Of a stretch of DNA of 64,000 nt, positions 55,600-64,000 are shown piece after piece. The stretch comes from Spodoptera frugiperda. Taxonomy: Eukaryota > Arthropoda > Insecta > Lepidoptera > Noctuidae. The notes under the pieces are model-generated. The model was not told where the DNA came from, did not search any database, and was given only the letters and a program-made list of their open reading frames with translations. The stretch covers positions 8,264,103 through 8,328,102 of the forward strand of contig NC_064224.1 of the NCBI RefSeq assembly GCF_023101765.2, given 5' to 3'. The translations under genes and the position numbers were made by a program. The stretch's first letter is position 1. Each line of letters begins with the position of its first letter.

Positions 55600-55722
55600 C
55601 TAGGCTCACCTCCTATTACATGGGACTTATAACACAAACGGAAAAAAGTTGGTGTTTTTGTACAGTGGCTTTACATGCTATAATGTGTACCTCTGCTTAC
55701 CCCTACAGGGATAAAAGGTGTA
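55600..55722 (+). mobile_element. SINE family C tail
   Basis: Begins 20 bp after the family A copy; CTCCTATTACATGGGACTTA through ACCCCTACAGGGATAAAAGG. Confidence 0.78.
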
Positions 55723-56226
55723 ACGATAATTTTTTTAATGGAATAGAAGACATAGGGCACTAAGACTCTATTAAATTTACACTATTAGGTACTATTTACA
55801 ACATACTACTCCTATGTATGCAACTAAAATACAATGTCATTAAATGTAGGTTGTTCATTAATTCATATAAAGTAGTGCAACAAAAACACTGACAAATTCA
55901 AATACAATAATCCATTTACACAGTTAAAATATCAACGTCAGAGCGTCAGTGTCGCGCTATTCTCCGAAACAGCTGGACATTTTATGCTGCTTTGAAAAAT
56001 GCACCTGCAAGTATTAGAAGGCTTTATTACGCTATTATAGATTAAACAGGATAATCATAGGAAATCTATGACATTTTACAATTAACTTTATAATTCATGA
56101 CTGACCAGTTTATGTATGGTAGCAAGTCGTATGTATTAGATATATAATAGTAAATTTTATTATGTAATTAAAAATAAATTCATTATAATAAATCCATGTG
56201 AATAATATTGTAGTAGAATTGGCTCT
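55723..56226. other. No recognisable feature
   Basis: AT-rich; GTCAGAGCGTCAGTGTCGCG near 55938 is unexplained. Confidence 0.35.
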
Positions 56227-56664
56227 ATGTATTTTCTTGTTCTTAAAATAGAAACAAAAAAGTTTTCAACAAAACTGACTTCACTAAGGTCAATGGCCTT
56301 AGACTCGTCATTCTTATATTGGCCCATTTTGGCCGGACGAAACAACGGAAATATACCTGTCCCGCTCGCACCCATTACGAAACATACACATTTTCGTGTG
56401 CACAATGAATACCGATTATCTCATTCACGGCGTTCGCTTTTTGCGAAATTTGCGTTGATGTGCGTTTTTGTGTTGATGTGTGCGTCACAAAAATTATCTG
56501 TCCCGGCCGCGGGTGCGATGCATTCGAATGGCGTTCGTGCCAAAAATATCTCTTTTATTATTGAATTTTTATTATACTTGCCTTTTGTATTCGACACGCG
56601 TGTGAATGCATGCGCTGTTATACACAATATACACGTACATACCAACAAACGCTTGTATTTTTAA
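56227..56664 (+). CDS. Uncharacterised 145-codon frame, doubtful
   Basis: Second-longest ATG frame in the window after the transposase. The encoded sequence (MYFLVLKIETKKF... then ...LYWPILAGRNNGN...) has no known motif and two hydrophobic stretches (about residues 76-87 and 108-119). The minus strand carries an overlapping 81-codon frame that looks equally protein-like. No promoter, splice site or poly-A signal decides for either. In a window of this length one such frame can occur by chance. Confidence 0.15.
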   Translation: MYFLVLKIETKKFSTKLTSLRSMALDSSFLYWPILAGRNNGNIPVPLAPITKHTHFRVHNEYRLSHSRRSLFAKFALMCVFVLMCASQKLSVPAAGAMHSNGVRAKNISFIIEFLLYLPFVFDTRVNACAVIHNIHVHTNKRLYF

Positions 56665-56703
56665 TATATTTTTCGATAACGTTGTGGTAGGTCACGGATG
56701 TTA

Positions 56704-56732
56704 TGCATGTGTGTGTGTGTGTGTGTGTGTGT
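56704..56732 (+). repeat. (GT)n microsatellite
   Basis: Twelve or more GT units, followed by CAGCGCGCGTG. Confidence 0.9.
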
Positions 56733-58816
56733 CAGCGCGCGTGTTTCGAATTTCGGCATTCTAATTTCAAAACCGGATTTTGTCAAAGACGCCATGTTTG
56801 TTTCTCATTGGTTAGAAGTTGTTTTTTTTTTATTGTCTTTCTAAGTTTTTGTCGATGAAGTTTTTATGTAATTCTTATTTTTATTAGTTTGGGTTGCCAT
56901 ATAGAATAATGTATAGTCAAGTTGGGTATAATTACGTAGTTATAATGTATGATTACATGTCTTTGGCTAATAAATGGCATATAATGAAGTAATGAGTAGT
57001 AAATAAGTACATATAATGAATATTTTATTGCTTAACCTATAAATTATTATTAATTCGACATCTGTTTTTAGCTTAAGAAAAGTATAATTTAATATGAACT
57101 TAACTGAATTTCTTTGGTAAAAGTGAGTGCAGGTTATTTTTTCTTTTGGGCATAAATTAATTTATAGGATACCGTATTTCTTGAAATTATCCCCAAACCA
57201 TCAAATCTACTTAACTACTAGTCAAACTAGTCATGACACCTGTCTCTATCCACTTCTACTCAAATACATTAGAATAAAATAACAAACAAACAAAAAAAAA
57301 GAAGCACAAACAATTTCATTTCCATAATTTTATTATCTATGCTTTTAATGGCTGGCAACTTGCAGTAATATCTAATTAAATTCAAACAACGAACGAGTCT
57401 AGATAATTAAAAATAGTGTTCTAATAAAAAAAAAACGTTAGTTACGGCCGATCAGTTCCCCATAAAATCTCAATGTATAACGTGAGTTGTTCACACAAGG
57501 TGCTTGACCGACACCACAATAAGAAGAGTCGGTATCCCGTCACCTGCCGCAACAAAAACACAGAACGAACCGGACCGGTCCATCGCAGTCCGGTCCGAAC
57601 CGGCCCTACTGATTTAATGATAGAAACACGGTTTTTAGGTACGGTCGCACGATTTTTAGATAGCAAACTCGATTTATGAACAACGTTTTTCGACTAGGCT
57701 GTATGGACAAATGTCAATGTCTAAACATGACAGATAGAAATAAATTATTATTGTCTATGTCTACGATTTTAATTTCTTGAAATTAAATCTATTAAAATTA
57801 ATGTTTATGAAATGAAATGAACTTCTAAACTACGCAATAAATAATAATATTGTCGTAAAATAAAAAGGAAATTAATGCTGGTATTACTATGAATACTTAA
57901 TTAGCTGTCATTCGAGTGCTTATAATCTAATAGTGGCCATTTTTCACTGTCACTCCTAATACATTTAGTGTCTAAACACTATTTACTTAGGAACGCGTCG
58001 CTGGAGGCAATACATAGAGCGAATTAACATAAAAACGTTCAAACATCCTTATTTAGGTAAAAAAACGACCCCATCACCAATCTAAATGATTAAATTGTTA
58101 TTTAATTTTATGCAAAAAGTCCGAGCTATATAAATTTATGCTCGAGCGTAGCACAGCGTATAAATTACAAAAATAGCTATTGAGCTTCCCGGTCATTACC
58201 CCTTGAAACTAGGACCCTCGCAGATTAGCAGGGAAAAAACTAAAATGGCGTACCTATGTCTGTATTGTTTTGTTTAAAACCCAGTGTTGGTATAAAGGGT
58301 AGTATTTTCATGATTTTAGTTAGAAAACCGACGTCAGGGCTCCACCAATAGCCGGCGCCCCTGTCAGCAATAGATAGGGGATGATTTTGTAAAAAAAGCG
58401 GAAAGCGCTTAATAGATAAATGATTGAAGCGCTTCATCGCTTTTTTGCATTTATCCACTTAACTATTAACCACACACCCTATTCTCACAACCCAAAAATC
58501 AACAAGAAACACAAGAAAAAAAACCAGAAAATTCATACTAAAAGAAAATAAAACATGATTAATTTTTAAACAGTGATCTATCAAGCGCTTTTCGCTGTAA
58601 GGGTGGGAGTTGCCCCTACTGGCATCTAGGTCCCATCCTGGCCGTTTGCTCACATTATTGCAGTTTGATGAATTGTGCTGCACGCCTTACTAACGGTCAT
58701 TCAACTTATGAAATGTATCACCGAGGCTACACCCGATGAAGTGCATCGGAGGCAGTCAATAAAAATATTATGAGTAGCTAAGGGTAACTTAACTATCATA
58801 GTTTTAAGAGAAAAGC
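56733..58816. other. No supported gene in 2.1 kb
   Basis: Palindromic ACCGGACCGGTCC and GTCCGGTCCGAACCGG occur at about 57570-57602. AGCGCTT recurs at about 58405, 58429 and 58585. No frame has splice or domain support. Confidence 0.35.
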
Positions 58817-59035
58817 CTTTAATAGGGATGATGACGGGGTATGAAAATTAAAAATCTGTTTCTATTCTATTTAGTCCGTCAGTTAGGTAATAAAAAAATA
58901 TTAGACACGTATTTTTTGTATTTTGTCATATATGATAACAGTACTTAGATAGAACGAATGAAAGTTTAAGAGTGAGCAAATACGTCATTTCTAGGTATAA
59001 AATGTATCTAGAACTGACGTCATTGCCGACACATT
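58817..59035. mobile_element. MITE family G, left two thirds
   Basis: AATAGGGATGATGACGGGG to GTATCTAGAACTGACGTCA; the right arm is missing. Confidence 0.72.
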
Positions 59036-59476
59036 CTACAAAACGCAAAAATGTAAAATCATATTGAGTGATTTCTGTTTTAAAGTTGACCAAAAAGAAT
59101 TGTTAAGATGACAGATTCAAATATTGAGTTTATGAATTAAAGTCGTTAATGTTATCGAATTATATACAGTACTAAGTTTACCTCACGTCTAAATTAATCC
59201 TCAATATACAGAGATTTAAATAGGATAATCTCAAAAGTTCGGACCCAGAGAATAGGAGACTGATAATGTTGAAATCTTTGAATAGTGGCATCTCCAACGC
59301 AGCATTGGAGCATCGTCGTGTTTAGATAGATAACTCTATTGGCAGTTTAAAATAATTACCAATAACGTCATATTAACATGTCGCTTGTTAGCGAAAGGTT
59401 TAGCAAAGATGTACCAATTTGATTTATTTCTAATTCTTGTTGCTTCTAGCTTGACCTGGAAATCTGTTTCTCTTTT
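59036..59476. other. No recognisable feature
   Basis: AT-rich; no supported frame. Confidence 0.4.
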
Positions 59477-59662
59477 AAAAAAAACGTTGCCCCACTTTAG
59501 GATTTTCTCCTGTGTCGTGGGTGCGTTTACAAACATACAAATTCACATACACATGACACTTAGACCCGAAACATCAATTTGTGGATCACACAAAGAGTTG
59601 TTCCGTGCGGGAATTGAACCCGCTACACGTTACACGGCAGTCAGTTGCCTAGCCACCATCTT
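59477..59662 (-). mobile_element. SINE family B, near full length
   Basis: B box GGGTTCAATTCCC on the minus strand; the outer head after GGCTAGGCAACTG is replaced. Confidence 0.83.
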
Positions 59663-59954
59663 AATATTATGGCAGTCAAACTTCATCACTAAAGTAACAA
59701 AACAAAATCAATTTCATATCAATCAATCACAGATCATAAACAACTAAAATGTTACCATATCATAAAAAAAAACAACACGTCTTTTTCAAATATCGAAATT
59801 CGAACATTAAAAAAGTAAACCACGGTTCCTTTTTCAAAAATTTCGACGGCCATTACATACTAACCTTAAACTTTACTTACATGTGATTGGCTGTAATTAA
59901 AAATCGTTCAATGAACTTGGCATAACATAACTAACCTACGGCAATGTGTCCTGC

Positions 59955-59990
59955 GTTGTGTGTGTGTGTGTGTGCGTGCGTGTGTGCGTA
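59955..59990 (+). repeat. (GT)n / GTGC microsatellite
   Basis: Imperfect GT tract with GTGCGTGCGTGTGTGC. Confidence 0.85.
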
Positions 59991-60624
59991 CATTTCGTGA
60001 GTTCATTCACCTTGCCAGTTGGGGAAGTTGGGAGTAGGGGAAGATATGGAGTTGCTGTTTGTTTTGTTAATTTTTTTTTAGTTGGACAGTTACGTTACTG
60101 CTTTGGTGTCTTAGATTGGATATGTATTTGGTATTGTTTAATGCGAATTTATTTTGTTTAAAATTTCATTAAGTTTTTTGTTTGGATTAGAATCAAAATT
60201 AAACTTTTATCTTAGGACAATTTCATCAATTCCAAGCAACATTTCATAAAATTCAAAGAAATATTTAGTATTCTTATTTCCTTATAGTTACCTAGGAAAA
60301 TCTGACCTCGCTTATAAAGATCAACACACATTACCTACATATCAAAGTCAAAATTAAAAATAAATAAAAATAAATGCAAAAGAAAAAATAAGCACACTAA
60401 TCCATCTCCACTTCACCTCTATCCATCCGATATTTAACCAAGTCGCGGAGTTGCATTTTTGCCACACACGCACTTGACGGTGCGTGTGTGTGTCACGCAC
60501 ACACGCACGCACGCCGGCGTATGATGGACGCTTTATATATTTTTTTCTTATACTCTGTGCACACTGGCCGAAGAAAGGCATTAAGATTCAATTTAAATTT
60601 CGAACATCTTTTGCGAACCCTTTT
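59991..60624. other. No recognisable gene
   Basis: Holds a CACGCACACACGCACGC tract near 60495. Overlapping short frames on both strands are not supported. Confidence 0.4.
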
Positions 60625-60918
<294 letters not shown>

Positions 60919-60961
60919 AAATTTTTGTGCCGAATTCAGTTTTCTTTTAGTACCTATTTAC

Positions 60962-61245
60962 AATGGTACTTAGGATACCTATATCACTCGCACGAAGCAC
61001 TTCGCTTCAAACTTCCTTGTGCGAAGCGCTTCGGTTCAAGCTTCCTTGTGCGAAGCGCTTCGCTTCAAGCTTCCTCGTGCGAACTGTTAGGGAGTGGAAT
61101 TCTTTGCCGGAGTCTGTGTTTCCTGATGGGTATAACCTGGGTATCTTCAAAGCCCGAGTGAATAGGTTGCTTATGGGCAGACGTACTCCATCGTAGGCCG
61201 CATCATCACTTACCATCAGGCGAGTTAGCGGTTATAAAAAAATAT
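60962..61245 (+). pseudogene. 5'-truncated Jockey-like LINE ORF2 C-terminus with 29-bp minisatellite
   Basis: The frame ending at the TAG of 61194-61196 gives [13 protein letters not shown]..., then [14 protein letters not shown], a typical C-terminus of Jockey/CR1-type reverse transcriptase proteins. The 3' UTR (CATCATCACTTACCATCAGG) ends in an A run. Upstream, a 29-bp unit is repeated three times; as 29 is not divisible by 3, each extra copy shifts the frame. Only the last few dozen residues of the parent protein remain. Confidence 0.7.
60993..61079 (+). repeat. 29-bp minisatellite, three units
   Basis: Units start at 60993, 61022 and 61051 (CGAAGC(A/G)CTTCG...CTTCCT). GCGAAGCGCTTCGC inside each unit is itself a perfect palindrome (in units with the G and C variants). 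The 2.3-kb LINE copy has only one unit. Confidence 0.88.
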
Positions 61246-61285
61246 CTTTAAGCTTGAGAGTGTCTCTCGTGTTTTATAAAACATT

Positions 61286-61476
<191 letters not shown>

Positions 61477-61589
61477 TTAGTTGCTTTGAAAAATTTAAGC
61501 AGTGGTTTAAGCATTAATAGAAGACATAATCACCTGTCACTTATTATGCTTTATCTAAAGCTATTGAAACAGCGAGCGAACTTTAATAA

Positions 61590-61660
61590 AATCCCATAGA
61601 CGCCTGAAACACTAGATGAGGTTACTAGTGTGTAGTCAGCCTTTTGGAGGTGTCCAGTAT
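61590..61660 (-). mobile_element. Retroposon family D, diverged fragment
   Basis: CCCATAGACGCCTGAAACAC and CAGCCTTTTGGAGG only. Confidence 0.5.
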
Positions 61661-61800
61661 CCTGTGTCAATACCTATACTGTAAAGAATGTCTATATCAG
61701 AATACTCTATTAATATAGGACCCTATGAACAAGATCCTAATTTTGAAATTGAAACTAAAATTCCTTTGCTAATCGGATCAGAAGTCAAGAAAAGTAGACA

Positions 61801-61841
61801 CAATTGCCGCCGCTCATGGACACCCGAAACACCAGAGGCGT
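61801..61841 (-). mobile_element. Retroposon family D fragment interrupted by another D copy
   Basis: CCGCCGCTCATGGACACCCG to CAGAGGCGTT, cut off by the T-run of the next copy. Confidence 0.75.
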
Positions 61842-62141
61842 TTTGTTTTTTATGAAACGGTAAACGAGCAGACGTATCACCTGATGGTAAGCAATCGCCG
61901 CCGCCCATGGACACCCGAAACATTAGAGGCGTTACAAGTGCGTTGCCGGCCTTTTGGGGGTTAGGAATTTAAGGGTTGTTATTCGGGAATCGGGGATTAG
62001 GAAGTTTGGGAAGGGGGGTAATTGGGCCTCCGGTAACCTCACTTACACGACGCAAGCGTTGTTTCACGTCGGTTTTCTGTGAGCCCGTGGTATCACTCCA
62101 GTCGAGCCTGCATTCGTGAGGATGCATGGCTCTCCCACACT
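61842..62141 (-). mobile_element. Retroposon family D, full length
   Basis: T-rich end at 61842, head AAGTGTGGGAGAGCC at the right. A few extra bases (TATTCGG) sit in the GTTGTTGGGG region. Confidence 0.88.
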
Positions 62142-62469
62142 TGAATAGGTAGGTAATAAGTATAAGTACTAGGTACTACTAATGTAGGTCTCTAGGTCAC
62201 CGTATTAGGATACCTAAACACAAATTACATCACCTAAATACTATGTGGCTGGGGACTTTTTTGTATTTGTTTTGACATACAAATGAATGATTCACAATTT
62301 GAACTTATGACCTCATTAAGAACAATAGTGTCATTGAAGTTTTAAGACGTTGTGGAAATATTAGGCGATTGATCATTGCAAATTGGGAATTTACTGAGGA
62401 ATTTCCCTAACGTTGACATTCTTTGTAAACCACAATTTGTTGGTTCAAGCGTAAAACACTTGGTAGGTA

Positions 62470-62655
62470 TTTGTTTTTTGGGACAAGCCCGCCACAACCT
62501 CCTTAACCGCTGCAACTCCTGTAAACCAGGATGTACAGAAGATACAACCATGAAAACACCGGAACACTGAAGTCTGGAAATGGAAAACATGTCTTGGATC
62601 CCGCAACGAAATAAATCAGAAGATATTATTAGAGGAGAAGAAAAAGAAAACTATA
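62470..62655 (-). mobile_element. LINE 3' end, family F
   Basis: GGGACAAGCCCGCCACAACC next to the T-run, then CTGCAACTCCTGTAAACCAG and TTGGATCCCGCAACG. Confidence 0.75.
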
Positions 62656-62819
62656 CGCGACATGTAAAATTTGTAAATGCCAACATTTGAAGTATAAATT
62701 TGTTCTTCTTAGCAATATTAATATCTTAAAGTTTATAAAAAAAAACTCGTAATACTCCTTTTGTGAAAGTCGGGTAAGCTCAACTGTGTCCTCCCCCTAA
62801 CAATGTATCAGTTTACTCG

Positions 62820-62850
62820 TGATGTCCGTCTGTCCGTCTGTCCGTCCGGT
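62820..62850 (+). repeat. Short TCCGTCTG tandem
   Basis: Three to four 8-bp units (GTCCGTCTGTCCGTCTGTCC). Confidence 0.75.
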
Positions 62851-63372
62851 GCAGTAGCTTCCGTCAAACCATTGTCTCATTATTCTAATTTTATTACTTT
62901 AATATGTTGAAATTTTTATCTTGTCGCCATTTTTAAATCATTTTTGGGACTTATTTTTGTGATTTTAATAATAAAGTTTACTCTTTGTCAAATGGATTCA
63001 TGGTCAGCCTATAAATGTTGGTATGATAGCGTTAAAAACCTATTTAGTCCGTCAGTTAGGTTCGTTACACGTATTTTTTTTATTTTGTCATATAAGATAA
63101 CAATACTTAGATAAAACAAAACAATGTTTAGGAGTGGGATCAAATACGTCATTTCTACGTATAAAACGTACCTTGAAGTAACCCTAACCTAGAATAAATA
63201 TATGTCTAATGTTTTAACCTGTCCGAAATCAAGATTGTGATTGACCTCTACTCAATTATGGCCAAAAAACAGAAGAGATAGGTAACTACCTAGTTGGTAA
63301 ACTCGACCATTTCAACCGAAAATAGGTAGGTACTTTAATTCCGTAACTTAAAAACTTTTGTTTATTGTTTAT

Positions 63373-63573
63373 TTTTTAAAACCGTTACCCCACATTAGGA
63401 TTTTCTCCTGTGTCGTGGGTGCGTTTACAAACATACAAGTTCACATACACATCACGCCCAGACCCGGAACAACCATCTAGGGATCACACGAAGAGTTGTT
63501 CTGTGCGGGAATCGAACCCGCGACACTATACACGGCAGCCAGTTGCCCGGCCACCGCGGCAACCGTGCAATCA
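63373..63573 (-). mobile_element. SINE family B inside MITE G
   Basis: Full length; minus-strand B box GCGGGTTCGATTCCCGC, tail GTAAACGCACCCACGACACA. Confidence 0.87.
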
Positions 63574-63580
63574 CAATCGT

Positions 63581-63667
63581 ATAAGCCGATAAACGAACAG
63601 ACGGGTCACTGGATGGACACCCAAAACACCAGAGGCGTTACAAGTGCGTTACCGGTCTTTTGGGGTT
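63581..63667 (-). mobile_element. Retroposon family D fragment inside MITE G
   Basis: CCGATAAACGAACAGACGGG, then a deletion, then GGACACCCAAAACACCAGA. Confidence 0.75.
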
Positions 63668-64000
63668 TAAAATAATGTACAAGACGGTCATTAAAATAAA
63701 AACTAGTCATCTACTGTATTGGCGCGTCAGTGTCCGAATCAAAATAGTATAAACACCGGTATGACTGTCGCTGTGTGTGTGGTGCACAAGTAATTAGAAG
63801 TTGGTGAGTCGAGTCCCGGGTTTACAACTGTTGGGAGCGGTGTGGGGTACGAGCGGGTAGCGGGTTTAATTATTGTTATTACTCGTGCGTACCTACGGAT
63901 ATAAGTTTCAGTTAATCCGTGATCATGGCGCTTGTAACAGTGCCGAAATATCGGAAACTCACCAAAGTGAATAAACATGGTAAATATCCCGTCATAAGTT

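Larger units (their letters stand above)
63024..63720. mobile_element. MITE family G interrupted by other repeats
   Basis: Left part 63038-63212 ends at GTCTAATGTTTTA. The expected right end (AATAATGTACAAGACGGTCAT) reappears at 63669-63715, after about 455 bp that contain a SINE B and a family D fragment. Confidence 0.62.

Overview
The window looks like a non-coding, repeat-rich part of a moth genome (Lepidoptera, most likely Noctuidae-like). The reasons are the AT-rich background, no bacterial-style gene packing, short ATG-to-stop frames almost everywhere, and very many copies of short retroposons and MITEs of kinds familiar from noctuid and other lepidopteran introns and intergenic DNA. Species and family cannot be fixed from sequence alone. 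No bacterial operon, CRISPR array, rRNA gene or free-standing tRNA gene was seen.

The one unambiguous protein gene is at 44889-47117 (+): an uninterrupted 742-codon transposase-like protein. It sits inside a complete DNA transposon that I delimit at 43551-47534 (3984 bp). The ends are inverted (GGGTCATTCTAC, 12/12, then C/A, then GAG) and the element is flanked by a 4-bp AAAT duplication. The 5' leader holds a predicted intron containing about 3.3 copies of a 170-bp tandem repeat. A 14-bp motif (TTCTACAGAAGTGA and its reverse) is repeated at least 14 times inside the element and shares its core with the terminal repeats. Intact frame, intact ends and intact target duplication suggest a young autonomous element; Sola (perhaps Sola2) is my best guess for the superfamily.

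The rest of the window is a mosaic of repeats. Family A is a ~160-bp poly-A retroposon with about 16 copies, one with a 12-bp target duplication. Families B, C and E are tRNA-headed SINEs; one C copy has an 11-bp target duplication, and E ends in an RTE-like tail. Family D is a ~300-bp poly-A repeat with about 17 copies. Family F is a LINE 3' end, one copy sitting inside a family G MITE with a 14-bp target duplication. J is a Jockey-like LINE C-terminus. There are also several inverted-repeat MITEs (G, H, I, L, a hAT-type MITE with an 8-bp duplication, and a fold-back element at 9.7 kb), Helitron-like pieces and microsatellites.

Host genes are only hinted at. GC-richer, repeat-free islands at 12.3-13.3 kb and 28.9-29.2 kb, and short stretches at 8.0, 8.8 and 50.7 kb, contain open frames bounded by plausible splice sites. 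Those at 8.0, 8.8, 12.4-12.8 and 29 kb would be on the minus strand, the one at 50.7 kb on the plus strand. They are offered as candidate exons with low to moderate confidence.
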